Source of the DNA: Ulva prolifera
Taxonomy: Eukaryota > Chlorophyta > Ulvophyceae > Ulvales > Ulvaceae
NCBI GenBank assembly: GCA_023078555.1
Contig: CM041200.1
Coordinates: 3,170,001-3,234,000, forward strand
Direction: 5' to 3'
Length of the DNA stretch: 64,000 nucleotides
Shown piece after piece: positions 1 through 13,700 of this stretch (positions within the stretch are counted from its first letter, which is position 1; each line of letters starts with the position of its first letter). Under the pieces are notes generated by a model. The model searched no databases. It was given only the letters and a program-made list of their open reading frames with translations, and was not told the DNA's origin. Position numbers and translations under genes: made by a program.

Positions 1-268
1 CCTCCCGATCCGCCCGGCCGCAGTAGGTATCAGCACAGGGGTTCACAATCGACACACCCGCTATGCACAAAGGGTCATCCGGCGGCATAAACATGATGTC
101 CCCCATCCTGTCTCGGGCCAACGTCCTGAGCACCTCCTCCAGCCCCTCCGCCCGCGCGGCAGCGGCCTGCACCACAGACCATGCCCTGCCGCACCCTGGC
201 CACCTCCTACCACCGCCGCCGCCGGCGCCGCAGCCTGAGCAGCGTCCGGCGCAGGTCGCCCCACGTCT
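1..268 (-). mobile_element. RLE-type LINE fragment, C-terminal endonuclease region (cut by window edge)
   Basis: Read on the minus strand this stretch matches the restriction-like endonuclease region of the LINE copies at 15.9-16.1 kb, 18.6-18.8 kb and 22.3-22.5 kb, including the conserved block DIMFMPPDDPLCI followed by NPCADTYCGRA. Similarity stops near 268, where an unrelated plus-strand sequence begins. Frame is not kept throughout, so this is a decayed piece of a mobile element and not a host gene. Its 3' end lies outside the window. Confidence 0.75.
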
Positions 269-475
269 TTCTACATGTGCGCGCCCCATGTCTGTATGTG
301 TGCGTATGTGGGTGAGGGTGTGGCCGTGTAGCGGTCTGATTAACTGTGTGAGGCCTTGTTTTTCTGGGCACGTGCTGAGTTCTGTTTATGTGGCGTGGAT
401 GTCTGGGTTTGTGCTTGATCTGATTGCTTCTTTCGCGGTGCTGCCTGCCTTGCCGCATTTATCCTTGTAACACCA
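269..475 (+). mobile_element. Retroelement 3' end, plus strand, 5'-truncated
   Basis: A GT-rich stretch ends in a conserved terminus of the form GCTGCCTGCC...ATCCTTGTAACACC at about 435-475. The same terminus closes copies at about 14.85, 28.51, 30.60, 41.83, 42.58 and 43.68 kb and, on the minus strand, at 44.70 kb. The body resembles the 3' untranslated part of the copy ending at 41,829. Only the non-coding 3' end is present, as expected from 5'-truncated target-primed insertion. Confidence 0.6.
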
Positions 476-539
476 GAGCTGGTGGCCGTCCAGTGTCGAG
501 ACGTCTGCTAACCTAGCATCTGCCGCATGTGACGGAAGG

Positions 540-1320
540 GCGGTGCTTTGCGTGCAGGTTCCCCGAGCTGGTACCTTGCACGGGGATATCTGTTATGCTT
601 GTTGGTTTGCCGTCATCAGCAATGATGCCATGCAGCATTCCGCCCGGGGGGAAGGGGGGACGGTGCTGCGAGGTTTAGGAGAGGAATGGGTAAGGCACCA
701 AAGTGTGACGCCGGGACATACCCGGTATGAAGCGTTGCTGCAACTTTTCACGTTTGGCTTCCTGTATCTCGTGGTACGGCCTGGTGCTGCTGGAGTTGCT
801 CATGACAAAGGGCTAGGCATTCGACACCAAAGGAATGGCACAAATTATGTTGATGACCTTGCTTCGGTTTCCGGTGCGGCACAGGGCGTTGACGTGGTGT
901 ATAACCACAGAAAACGCTGGGGGTGGTGCCTGAACGTGTCAGGATAACGCTGGTGGTATATGGAGAAGCTGGAGTTTTGCCCCGCCGTGAGCACACGGCG
1001 GGGCAAAACCCTTAAGAATCTCGGTGTAAAGTAGAACCTTTGTGCTGGGCACAGTCGAAAAGATATCTCGGATTGCAGCTGCACGCGGGACGCACCTGCA
1101 CACAACAGGCGCGTGGATGTCGCAAGTTATGGCTGCAATGAACAGGGGGGCCATGTGTGTGGGTGCTCTGCAGCAAGCAGCAGTCCACCCACTCAAAGTC
1201 GCTAGTGTGCCACTCACCTGTAGCCCCATGCATGTGATACGGAGTCGAGCTGCGGCACATTACCGACCGCGTCACGAGCACGATCAAGGATGTTGGTAAC
1301 AGCTGTGAGAGCTGCTGCTA
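540..1320 (+). mobile_element. Decayed LINE reverse transcriptase fragment (different family)
   Basis: The plus strand translates to a stretch resembling the reverse transcriptase palm: a YVDDL box (about 855-870), then SGAAQGVDVVYNHRKRWGW, the usual spacing for LINE polymerases where a YADD box precedes a VxxHSxRWxW helix. Downstream frames give a KYLG-like thumb segment (YLGLQL, about 1,055-1,080), but stops and frame changes interrupt it. The active-site wording (YVDD) differs from the YHDD of the RLE LINEs at 15-22 kb, so it belongs to another lineage. There is no tail or clear 5' boundary. Confidence 0.55.
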
Positions 1321-3105
1321 TTGTGCATGGTCATGGGGGCCACCTTACGTGCGTGGGCGCACTATCCTATTGTAAGTCCTCCTCAGTGATCTAGGAGTCT
1401 TGGCTGCGCAGGGCGTGAGTTGGCTTGCTCATGCCCCAGCAACAAGTCCGCGCACTTAAAACAAGGATGTCGCATCGCCGGCCTACGAGGGACTGTCTCC
1501 AGCGGTGATTGCCTGTGGTCACATGGGGACGGCTGTCGCGCACCGGTCTCAAATGTGCCCGCTGGTGAACATTCCGCGTACAGATTCCGCTGCTGCGACT
1601 GCACGGCAGCTCGCTGCAGAATTACGGCGTTGCGGACGTGCCCGGGTGCGCCATCAGGCCCAGAGTTTGCCATAGTGAGCTGCGTCCCGTTCCGACTAGA
1701 AACACCTACGCATCCATTCTTGACACTGAATGATAGAGCGGCTTGCATGGCGAGCGGACAGAATAAAGCATGACCATTGATCTACTGCGTTAATACTGTC
1801 TGTGCTACTGTGACTGCACTCATCAATGGCATCTACATCGGATATTGTGCCGGCATGGGTGCATGCCAGTTGATTGCATGGTTGAACTGGCTGCGTTGCT
1901 TCAGTGCAGATGTGACAGTGCTCTGGAATGTTTGGCAAGCATCAGCAACCTGCTGCATCTTGTGATGCAAAAGACTGCCCACGGTGTGGGAAACTGCAGC
2001 TGACAAGGAAGTCAGATGAAGTCATCAGCAATGACTTGGACGACCTGGTCAAGCAAACTATAGCCGGCATGCCCTCAGGATCAACACCAGTGGAACAACC
2101 ACAAGAGTTGCATCATTTAAAATGTGAGGAACTACTAGAGTGAACACGTCCATAAATTTGGCATTTGTATTTGTTTGACTTTAGCTACAAGTACAGTATG
2201 TCGGATGCTGCAGCAGCTCATCGTGAGTTCGTAAAGTGAGGAGCCACCGATTCCCACACAAGGCCCAATTCTGGGCATGCTGGTAGCTCTTCGTGTGCAG
2301 TCTACGAACAGGGTGATGTTCCTGCTGTGGATTAGGAAGGTGTGCTTGATCCGCCATTCCCGGTCCACAGCGAAGTTGGAGATTGCTCAGTCGCTGCATT
2401 GGTTATAGGAATGTGCCTGCCTGGTTTGTGGGTATCTACAGATGTTTCAAGGTTCCGTGAGAACGTGTATTGCTTGCCGTGCTACCTTCCCTCGCGCTGT
2501 TCTGTTGCTAGACACACCACAGAAACTGCTGCAGCCTGGGGGGCGCACGAGATTGACCTGAAGGCGGCCCGTTGCCAACGAACGTTCTGTGTACGTGACT
2601 TCTGCACCCCATATAGCATTGCGATATCTAAGCGTTTGCGTGAAATTTGGTTGCAGATGTGCGCTTACGGAAGCAGTGGACCCCGAGCCATGCGGATTCC
2701 TCTCAAATATGCGAGACATACATCATATCAACATGTGACCTTACTTGATGGGATCCGGAGGAAACCATATGCTGGACGCTAGCGGGCTGTGCTCGCACAG
2801 CCTGGATTGGCTGCGTCTCGATCCTGAGCACGGAACGTCCAGGGCGCAGGCTGCGTAGCTTCTGATGCGACGATGTCAAAGCGCAGATCGATGCATCGTA
2901 GTTGATCAGGCGGTGCGAATGGTTATTTGCTCCTGTGTACAAACTGGCTTTCAGGTGCATTCCAAGCGGCCAGGCCTAACATGACACCTGATGCGGAGAC
3001 GGAAAGGTATATGTTAGACACAATTACATCACAGGCTACGTTTCTTGGGCATCCCGTGTCTGTCCAGTCGCCCATGCTCTCCGCTTTATCAGGACAGTCG
3101 GTGCA
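1321..3105. other. No recognisable gene
   Basis: About 1.8 kb with only short open frames on both strands, none resembling a known family. A short plus-strand frame at 1,928-2,143 contains CPRCGK but is too short to assign. I see no repeat structure or RNA gene here. Confidence 0.5.
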
Positions 3106-3109
3106 TGAA

Positions 3110-3968
3110 ACAATGGGTAAGGTTGAAGGGTGACATCTCGTTAATCGGCGACGCTCAATCGAGGCGGGCGCCAGCCACGACGCGATTCAACGCATGCGTA
3201 AATTTCGTCGCTGCAACTACGTGCAGCCAATTTGGCCGGCACGGACGGAATCCGCCACGGGCCAACCAAATCAAACATGCCGAAATGTGCAGTAGCGCCT
3301 TTGGATTTTTCATGCGCGCGCTGACCAGCGACGACGGCATTATAGCCGATACATGATTCCAGGCCAATCGAGTGCAAGATTCGGAAACCTTGGGGTCGAA
3401 AATGTTGTGCAAGGCGCTGCAGGCGCGGCGGAGCCACGCCATGCATGCGCAGAGGCCTGGGCGACAGCCCAAGCACAGTGGAATTGCAAGATGCAATTGA
3501 TTGCAATGGCGGTGCATTTAGGTGCTGTCGCGATGGCTGCACCATGCGCAGCATCAATACCACGTCGCTTGAACTTGGTTCAATGACTCGGGATTGATGT
3601 GAGCATTTGCTTGGGCGACCGCGAAAAACGACGACGGCATGTCTTTTGCTTGTGTACTTGGGTTGACGGCGAAGATGGTGCTGTCCAGTGCTCCACAGTT
3701 GGATTTTTTCCTGGCGGGAAAACCGACGGCTCGCTTCGCTCGTCGTCGGGATTTTGCCAAAATTTCCGAAATCTGGCGGGAACACGATCGGTTTGCACCG
3801 CGATACCCCTTCGCGTCGGCGGGAAAACCGACGACTCCCTTCGCTGGCTGTCGGGTTTTTCCCATTTTTTCCAAATTTTTTCGGGAAACCGATCGGTTTG
3901 TAGAGCACTGGTGCTGTCGAGCATGACTGGCGGTCAACTTTCCGTGGCTTAGGCACCTTACCCATTGT
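3110..3968. other. Possible small inverted-repeat-bounded element
   Basis: The 14-mer ACAATGGGTAAGGT at 3,110-3,123 recurs in inverted orientation at 3,955-3,968, bounding about 860 bp. The minus strand is open for 341 codons across the whole interval (3,141-4,166), which is long for non-coding DNA here. An alternative minus frame contains GALDSTIF, faintly like the first catalytic-Asp motif of PIF/Harbinger transposases. There is no convincing target-site duplication. This is a weak case: the inverted repeat could be chance and I do not recognise the ORF. Confidence 0.25.
3713..3899. repeat. Two-unit tandem repeat, each unit with a hairpin
   Basis: Two imperfect copies with a 105 bp period (starts 3,713 and 3,818). 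Each begins GGCGGGAAAACCGAC, runs through CTTCGCT, returns through GTCGGG plus a T-run (pairing with the start to form a stem-loop), and ends in GATCGGTTT (3,786 and 3,891). Function unknown. Confidence 0.6.
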
Positions 3969-4729
3969 CCCCGACAGAGGTGTCTCGATTGCACAACGCG
4001 TGATGACGTGCATCTTGTGGCTACCAGTGCAACTAATCAGTCCTGTAATGTTGCCCACTGTTGCTATAATATCCATTATGGGAGCACCATGCGCAGTGGC
4101 CATCGACGACGCATCCAGATCGTGATACTGCTGGTGGCCACCGCTTCGAAAGGAAGTTTCAAACATGTTAGAAGTGGTTCGCAGCGCGTTGCCGGTTGTT
4201 CAGGCCTGCGGCAATATGCAACACGCATCCGTCTGAAATCATTAGGATCCTCAAATTACTTCTGGTCATAGCTACACCTACTTGATTTTGCTGGTCTTGG
4301 CACAACGTGGATCAGCTCGCAGTCGTGTTTGCCGCGAACGTCTCGAACTTCAGTTCGGTCCTGGCTTCGGCGGCCCATACAGCACAGACTGTGGTCGCAG
4401 GAACTGGTTCGCTACAAATGTACGTGCTTTGCTTATCCAGGTGCGGCGATCGGACATCTTGGATACGACCACCTTGTTATGCAAATTCAGCTGTTGCCAC
4501 ATACGATCATGTTGCAAACAAATCAGCAAATTTTTTCCTGTTTTCGCGCAAGATTATCAGCGCCTGGCAGTTGACACAGTGAAACAAGCTGCGAGACGTG
4601 CTTCACATCAACGTGGACGATCAGCTCCGCCGCGAAATCATGGGCCAGCCTTCTTCGTCCATGATCCTGAGAAGCTCATAGATGTTGCTACTTCGTGCAG
4701 GAAAACAGGCCTGTGAGCACCAGGCGGAC

Positions 4730-7700
4730 ATGGCGCAGCAACCAGCGCGGGCCCGGCTCTGTCGCTGGCGCTTGATCTGGCCTCATTTGTTCTTACTGCT
4801 GCTCTGTCAGCCCCAGATTGCTGTTTCAATTCTGGAGGAAAATGAAAGCCGGCAGCTGAAGAATATTTTGACTCTGACACTCAGTGGCGAATGGGGTGAG
4901 GCACCTGGCTGAGCCTAAGTGTCTTGATCTGCTCGCACATACCGGGAATATCATGCATAGGCAAAGGTGCAGGTCAAGTTTTCGCCGCCCAAGATCCATG
5001 CGATCCTGTGGAATCTGATCTCCATGAATGGGGGGTGGAAATCAAATGTGTAACCGTCGGCGACAGAGAGCAGATCGAGAGTCTCTCTCTCTCAGGATTC
5101 TTGTTTCAAGGATCGCTGAGCAAACTGGCAGAGTTCAATTTCACGATGATGGAGTCTTTTAAAGTCCGAGACACCAGATTGCGCGGATCACTGCCGCTGA
5201 GCTTGAGAAGTGGAACCCTCAAGACACTCTCATTTGAGTCCAATGTCAACATAACGGGCAGAATACCTGAATCCTGGGCAGGTAGTTTTCCGGCCCTAGA
5301 GTTTCTACACATGGGGCCTTCACAGTGGCAAGGAACCCTTCCTGAATCATGGGGCCTGAGTACCAGCTTCCCGAGCCTCAACTGGATGAAAATTCAGGGC
5401 CCAGGCCAGCTTCAGGCGGGGTCTGAGAGTTTAGGTCTGACAGGTCCAATACCTGAAGTCTGGAGCAGTCCAGGCAGCTTTCCATCTCTTGTGGTATGCC
5501 AGCTAGCTTGTTGACCGGTGTCCATTGGCTGTGCAATCAGTGCTTCTTTCAACTCGATCTATGCGTACAGGCTCTGGATTTGTCTCAAAATTCCCTTTCA
5601 GGCAGAGTGCCATTGGCCATGTTAGTGGAACGGTCGCAAGATGAAGAGCCATTTCCTGCTCTGCGAGATGTCCAGATTTTTAGGCAATGGGGTTCAAACC
5701 TATGTGCCCATGTACCTGGACCGCAACTGTCGGAGATTCGAAATCTGCCAGAGATTGCAAAGGCCACACGCACTGGCAGCTCTCCAGAGAATCTAGCTGA
5801 TCTGAGCGTGATTTCATACACATCAGATTGTTCTGGAGGGCCTGGTCTGAGATGGTCACAAGTCGTTTCAGACGCGGCAAATTATGCCCATGATGGTCCC
5901 CCTGACTTGCTGGACGAGCCCCCTGTTTTTTCATGGCCACCCCGGGCAAGGCGCAAGCAAATATTTGTTGGGCTTTGTGATCTGCCAGAGATGTTGGCAT
6001 TCATGTGTGATGCGCTCCCTGCTTCTGGCTCTCTTCTCCTACGTATACAGACATCTGTTACTGCTACATAAAACATCTCTGCAATTTGTGTAGGCAGTCA
6101 CTGCATTTGACTACATCTTCTGGGGCAAGTGAGTGTGACACGCTCGACTACTGCCAGTGGCCCGGTGTCGTTTGTGATCCACAAGAGCAGCTCAGTGTGA
6201 TGTCCATCAGAGCTCAAAGTAGACCTTTTGCCAAAGATTCTCACAGTGAATTCCAAAATTGGAACAGGTTCAGGGCACAGGGGGTTGGGTATCTTCCGCA
6301 CATCAATCGCAGCGGGTACGCAATCAGCACTAGCAAAAGCATGATCACACCTGCACTGCCCCTGCTGCAATTTGTTCGATCTGCCGCCTGCTAAACTTTA
6401 GTAGCATGCAAGCTGGGCATCACTTTCTCACGAGGAAGTCCGCAGCTGCAGGTCATTATCGAAGCTACAATCTCTTGAAGTTGAGACAGGGGTCTGGGGC
6501 ACAATCCCAAATTCATGGTTGCAGCCATCACAATTGCAAGCTCTGAGAAACATCTCATTATCCGGCGTTAATTTCATCCATGCGCTTCCTGAAGGTGTGA
6601 AGAATTGCATGAAATGTGGAGCGGGACGATGCATGTACCACTTCCCAGTGATCAACTGTACTGCATCTGTGTTGTGCATGAAGATGTATTTGGTTGATGA
6701 CATTTTCTTCTGTAGGGTTGTTCAGCTCAACATCTCAGATTGAGCGGTTGCAAGTGGACACGAATGAGCCCATGGGCTGCCTCCCAATATCTCTAGGACT
6801 CAATGTGGCAGCACCTTTGTTGAAGAGCTTGCAGATTGTGGCCTCTGATCCTAATGGCACAATGTACAGTGCACTACAGCTCCCAAAGGATCTGCAATGC
6901 CCGTTTCCGGCACAGGTCATGCGCACTGCCTTGGGCCTGGAAGGATCCTGGCCAAGTATAAATCGCAGCTACGGTGCTCTTGCAAAATTGACCGATCTAG
7001 CGATCAGTGGGACAGCAGCTGTTTTCAACATGACAGACTTCACTTGCAAGCCAACGTGCGTCTTCATTCTGCCACTGAGTGTAACCCTGCTTCTATGCCA
7101 GAGGCACTCGGCTTCAATATCCTCGTCGACCAGTGTCCGTGGATTTTGTCTGTGTACCGCTCACACGTCTCCACTGGTGCTTCGTCAACACTTGCATGGT
7201 CGAACGACATGACATGAGCTGACCTCTTCCTGATGGTTTGACGATTGACCCTGCCTGCGCTCCTCGGCGTATCTCGCGCTGCAACTCGTCTTAACAGAGG
7301 AGCAGATGCTATGCTCAGTGTGTGAATTTGACAGCAGCTATGTTGAATTTGCGAACCCTATTGTCTGTGCTTGACAAAGGCCTCCTAGGGTATTGCAAGT
7401 TGATGTCACGCTCACGCAGCGTCAAGCGCTCTGACACTTCAAGGGTGTATGTTGAGCAGTATTTGTGCGTCATTTACAGGAGTACATGCAATCTAGAGGA
7501 CTCCTGCAATGTTTCATGGCAGAAATTTGCTGCGCGTGAGGGCCAAGCTTGTGGGCGCACATATCTCCCGGAGTTCATTGTTGAAGTCTGTGATCAGAGC
7601 GACATTGGTATTGCCGAATTCGGCTGTGCAGACAAAGCTTTGCCAGTATGCGCAAAAGAATTTGAGTGTGAGAGCAAGCCATTCTCAGGCCTTGCATGCG

Positions 7701-10700
7701 CACTAATGCGTCCGGTTTCCACCTTGCTGCCCGCACCTGGAGATGCTGCGTTGCTGCCATCTGGCCCTTACTCATCAGCGCTGAGTGCAGCAATTGCGGC
7801 AGGGGCAGCCGTGCTTCCCCACGGAGACCAGTACATTGTTGGCCGAGCAGCTGTTGATGGATACCTGGTGTGGAGGGGTCCCTCTGATGCTCCATGCACT
7901 GATTTACTTTTGCAGAATGCCTCCAGCATTGCTGCAGACCTGCAGCAAAGTGACATGGCACTCAACATTGAGAGGCCGAGTCCGGGGATTTCTCAGCAAT
8001 CAATTCTAGAACTGATGCCGCTTCTTTCATCAGTGCGATGTGACATGCCTGGGCTGAGCGAATCTGAAAGGGCCCTCCAAGTTCCTCCGTGGCTGCCAGC
8101 AACACACTACCATGTGCAACTGTATGCGGTCCGCCAAGGCGCAAGCGGCGTTCAAGGAAGTGGTGTCTCAGCAGCTATGCCAGATTGCACTCGGTTTGCT
8201 TCAGGACGCCGTCTCTTCCAGCAAGATGACCCGTGCGACAGCTTCTGTCTTGCCAATGAGGTGTTGAACATGATTTTTCAGTCTGAAGATACACGCCAAG
8301 ATGCAGAAGGTGCCATGAAGTCAGCTCTTCAGCAAATGGAGGCGTTCACTGGAAAGTTATCACCAGAGTTTTTTGAGCTGAAGCTCTTGCCTGAAATTGG
8401 CTCCCATGATGGCAAGAAACCAAGGTCTAAAGCAAAACAGAACATGATAATCGCTTTGGCCGTGGCAGTCTTTGTGATATGCACATCTGCTGCGCTGTTC
8501 CTTTTGAGGCGACGTCGGCGGCCTTCTCCATCTCCAAGAACTTATGTGGCTGGGGCCCAGGGAGCCGCAGAGCCCATGCTGCCAGATGAGCGCCGTGAGC
8601 AGTTGAAAGGCCTGCTCAATTTCCTTCGGAAAAAGCGAAACGAAGAGGTGACTCATGCCAGGACCCGGCCCCTGGGGGAGCCCGTTGAGCTTGGCCCAGA
8701 GCCTGCAGCCCGTACAAAAGTGGAATACATTGTAAAGGCTCTTCTGTGTGCATCTGCTCCAGGTCCCATCGTGGCTGATTTGCAGTAAGTGGCCTGAGCT
8801 CAACTATCCTTCTATTGAATTTTTATCTTAGCTTGCGCCATACTGCCATAACTGTGTGTTACATATTGTCCCTCTGCAGGTTCGAGTCGCAGGCAGTCCA
8901 TCGTGCTGTTGTCACAGCCATGCCCACTGGCAAGGCACATAAGACTGCCCCCAAGTTTCAGGTGGACGAGGCCACACTGCTGAAGAGGCTCGTCCTTAGG
9001 GGCAGTGATGCAAACATGCCTGCAGCTGCTCGGCTTTCTAGTGCAAATGACCAGCTATTCAATGGTGATCCATTTGGGATCTACCGAACAGTACAGTTCC
9101 AGACGAATCTGTGGGAGATGCTGCTGTCATATCGTGAGGTGTGCTTCCACGGCTGTGTACGCAACAAATTGTCCAATGTGTATGCTGACTCCGTGCGCCT
9201 GCATTGCGCTTCTTTCAGAAATATATTGAACATCTTGATTGTGCAGGAGGAGCGTGAGGTTTGGGAACCTGCTCTCCGAAGTCGGAGATTTTCGTGTGTC
9301 GGCATACTGGATTTCAAAGACAGATTTGAGGAGTTTAGGGAGCTACAAAAGCGACGCATGGCTGTGCTCATGCTGATGCATTTACACCCTCTCGGAAGTG
9401 AGTTTGGAAAGCTTCCTCGTGCTGCGTCATCAGGAATTCCTCGCTCCAACTCCTCTTTGCCGCCAGGCGTTGCTCTGGCAAATATCGACGAGGAGGAAAA
9501 TGGAAGCACTTCACGTTCCACTGATGTTGCTGCTGCTGGGAGTCAAGGGTCTGGCACTTCAGGGCTGGCAGGAGCGCAGTTGCATCATGCTGCAACTGTT
9601 CCTCCAGGCTGTATTCCCAGCGCTTCCCTTGGAAGTGGCAGCTTGGTTGGGAATCGTGCTGTCAGTGTGGCTCATGTCCCAGGTAAAGCCATTTTCGATG
9701 AGCAGTCTGGTCCAATCACAGAGGAGAAACTTGAGACACGGCGGGACCTGTACAAGTCCGTGTTATCGCTGGACGAGGGCAGTTTGTGTGGCCAGGCGAG
9801 CTTTCCCCGGCCTGGCAGTGCACAGGCTGCCCATACTCCCACTGGCTCTCAAGCTGCCTATGCTCCATTTGGCTCCTTGAGCAGCCCAGGAGCAGAAGGT
9901 CCTCGGACAGCAGAAGTTGCTGAAATGTCATCAGCAGGCCTGCATTCGCTCAAGCTGTCGGAGTTCCAGGATGCGGCAGAACCCTCCACTTCCAAGCAGG
10001 GAGTGCAGCAGACCAAGTCAGCAAATCTATGCATCAGCAGAAGCTTCAGCTGGCCCTACTGTCAGGCTCTTGCAGACATGGACTTCCAAGCTCCACGAAG
10101 AGATGAAGATGGCATGATCAGCACCTGTGCCTGGCGGAATGGGAATGCAGCCTTCTTCCTTTCAACAGATGCACGCCATCCTATGGCGTTCCTTGGCAGT
10201 GTCTTGTTCCTTGGAAAGCGTCAGCAGGCACGCCTGGCAGGCTGGTCCGTTTCTCACGTGTCTTGTCTTGGAGGCTTGCCTAGCATGCAGCTGGGCTGCT
10301 GAAATATGTGGCTCTGTCATGTAGCCATCAGTGGCTTCAGTCTACCTGATTGCGGAACTTGTCTATGTAGCGTCACCGCTCCTTTCAAGCCGCCAGACAA
10401 GTTGCTGGGTTCAAAATTAAAGAGAGGAGCAGATGCCTCAGCCAACAAAGGCGCTGCAGCTGATGCAGATGATGATCTCGCACACACAGCTGATGTCAGC
10501 AAACTTGCTAAGCAAGTTGCCGCTGAGTGGCGGGACGCATCAACCCCTGCTACGACCGGTAGCGACGCCCCAATCAGTGATACAGTTCCATTCTTCCCTG
10601 GTGCCCCTGGCACATCTGGTCGCCCATTGCCCAGTGATTCAGGGCATATGGACGGACGCAGTGCCGGTCTGAATGCAACAGGCATCGCTGTAAGTGGTCA

Positions 10701-13700
10701 TACATATCCACAGGAAAATGTGTACTGGCCACCGCCTGGGTTTGGCCAGTCTGGAGCACCTGCGCACAGAAACGCAGAGAGGCATCCCCAGCCTCTCAGT
10801 CAGCCGCCTGCGGGTGCTGTTGATCTGCCTGCATTGCCGGATTCTGGAGTGGGCACAAGTGGTCCTCTTCAGGGTCTGAAGAATCTCCTGGTGGGGTCAC
10901 GCGGCTCCTCTAGAGGACCAGCCTCGCCAATTCAACCTAAGGGATATATTCAGCTGGCAGACGTTGTGAACAATTTATCTGGAATGCAGACAGGTGGCCA
11001 GCTGCCACAGTCCCCTGTTGCCCCGGGAGCGAAGTTGTCAGCTATCACGCCACCAGATGTCGTGTCAACGACAAATGGGGACGGCCACTCTGAAAACGGG
11101 ATGCTTGCCGCATTCACAATACTTGGCGACTGCTTCCAAATGATTGAGGTATGCCCCGTGGTTTCCGGATCTGCTCTTCAATTACTTTCAAAAGATAGAA
11201 AACAAATACATTTCGTTCTTGCAGCGCAAGCCCTCGAACATGGATGCAATCCTCGCTGCCGCTATCACAGAGATTCAAAGTGTCGTCTCACAGCAGTTCA
11301 ACAATGAACGCCATGAGACCGACTTTGGTGATATGACAGCAAGCATTGACATGACAACAGAACCAGTGCAAGATCCCGAAGTGCCAGACTTTGTTGGAGG
11401 TGTGTGGCAACATCATTCCTCAAATTGTGCAAAATTTAATGCTGGACTTTCTCATAGCCAAACATGTTTTCATGGATGTGCTTTGCAAGATCTCATTGTT
11501 AATTTTCAGGACAAAGAGACGATCGACGATTGGGGCTTGGAGGCCTTCCGCCTGTGTCAAGTGGTGTCTCTCAAGAAGCAACTTATGAGGCACACCCAGC
11601 AGAGCCTGCGTTACATACAGCAGCTCTGCAAACGCCTGCTCCACGAGCGGGTCCTGGTCTTGTTGACGAGGATGCTGCTATCGACCCAAGCAAGCTGGTC
11701 TATGATTCGCTTCTTGGCAGAGGTGCTTTTGGTGAAGTGCATTATGGCAGGTGGGAAGCACCTGATGGCACCATCCATGAGGTGGCAATCAAGGTGCTAC
11801 TGGCAACTCGCTACGGGAGTTTGAGGGAACATGATCAGGTGTGCCTTGACTTTGTCTCTTCTGCGCGGGATGTTCTGATTGTCAACAGAGTACCCGACAC
11901 CAACATGATCCTTCAAGCAAGTTTTATACTGTGGTGCTATATCCAGGAGCGATCCAAATTCTTCAAAGAGATGCGCCTCATGATGCGAATGCGCCACCAC
12001 AGCATTGTTCGTTGCTTTGGTGGTGCGCAGGCTCAGCAGGAGGGTGACAGAGATGTGATGGTTCTGGAGTACATTCCGGGTGGCACGCTTGATCACTACG
12101 TGCATGAACACCGCCGCGACAATCGGCTGTCTCTGAACGAAGTGCTTGTCATTGCCACAGATCTTGCTGATGTTCTGAGATATCTGCATCGTAACGGCAT
12201 TGTCCACCAGGACTTGAAGCCGTCAAATATTTTGCTCAATGAGAAGGGTGAGGTGAAGCTGACAGACTTCGGCATCTCCAAAATCAAGCGCTCGACGTAC
12301 TTGAGCCGTTTCATGGTCGGCACGCCGTCGTACACTGCCCCAGAGGTGTGGAGGGCAGATGCGGTATGGTTCAACACGCTGCTGCTCGTCACATCAAGTG
12401 TACTCCATCCGAGTTCCTGTATACCTGTTCACTCTTACATGATGTCATCACATACACCAGCCAAGCAGGCAGAGGCGACGTTTCAGTAGGTGACGTAGAC
12501 AGTTGGCAGTACAATACCTGATTCTGCAGGTGAATGAGAAGTGCGACATGTTTGCGCTGGGAATTCTGCTGTGGGAATGCATGACCGGAACACGTCCTTT
12601 CAAGAACATGCACGCCTTCCAGATTATGATGCACTTACAGAACACATCTCGCCAGAACAATGCAGACTGGCTTCCGTTCCCTTCAAGGACACCAGAGGAC
12701 TTCAAGCGCCTAATTCGCCGTTGTTGGCATGCAGAAAATCGTGACCGCATAAGTGCGGAGGAGGTGCGATGCCTCATGACTGGCTTCCCTGCACACAGTT
12801 TTGGGCTTTGTGCTTTTGGTTGTGCTGTATGAAGGGCTCCTACCTTCGTGTTACATCAATCTGTCTGCATGTAGGCTCTTGCAAGTGCCATGTTCCAGAG
12901 AACACGTATCCCAGAGGCACAGCTGAACGAGCCTGTCCCACTGGACCAGCAGTCCTCCAGGTCTCGAGATCCAATGATGGTGCCACGAGCTGGCTCGCGT
13001 TCGCTTCTGCCTGGTGGTGCCGCTGCTAACAGTTCTAATGGCAGGAGGCCAGGGAATGCAATTTCCACACAGCATCAAGGCGAGCATACAGGCTTCACGG
13101 TGGGCGGGTCCGTGGGCAACAGTGGCCCACGGTACATGCCATCATCGCCCAGGCATTCTCTTGATGGCCGCGGCCAGGAGGAGAGCCAGCAGCCTGATCA
13201 GCCTAGCACCGGATCGACAGGCCCATCTGGTGCAACCTGGTCGCGCGATCTCCGTGCACCCACGATGAAGCCAACCGGCTGGGGACCACTTGGTGACTCC
13301 ACGCACTCTGCACTTGGCATGGGTGCCAGTAATTCCAGCTCAATACGCAAGAAGCCAGACGCTAGTTCATCAGTTTCAGGCCCACACTCCGCCTCAAGGT
13401 CCGCATCCAAGACATCTGTGTCCAGGCATGCCGCCAAGCCTGCCTCGAGCTCAGGTAATGTCAGCTCACACCGTGCCATGGGCCGCCCCGGGTCAAGAAC
13501 GCCACAGGAGAAGCTTTCGGTTGTACCAGAGCGCGCGCATGGAGACCGATTTGCACCGTCTGGACTGCGGATGACAGATGTGGGGACTGGCAGCGCCCTC
13601 AGGCCAGGTGGCCCAGGGCGGCAGCACCTGCATGAAGGCATGGACCCATTTGATGAGCGCGCAGAGATGGACATGACAGCAGACAGCCAAACTGCTGATG

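Noticed and set aside
3141-4166. 341-codon open frame on the minus strand
   Set aside because: No recognisable domain, no supporting exon structure, and it runs through the tandem hairpin repeat; treated as possibly part of a small element, not as a gene.
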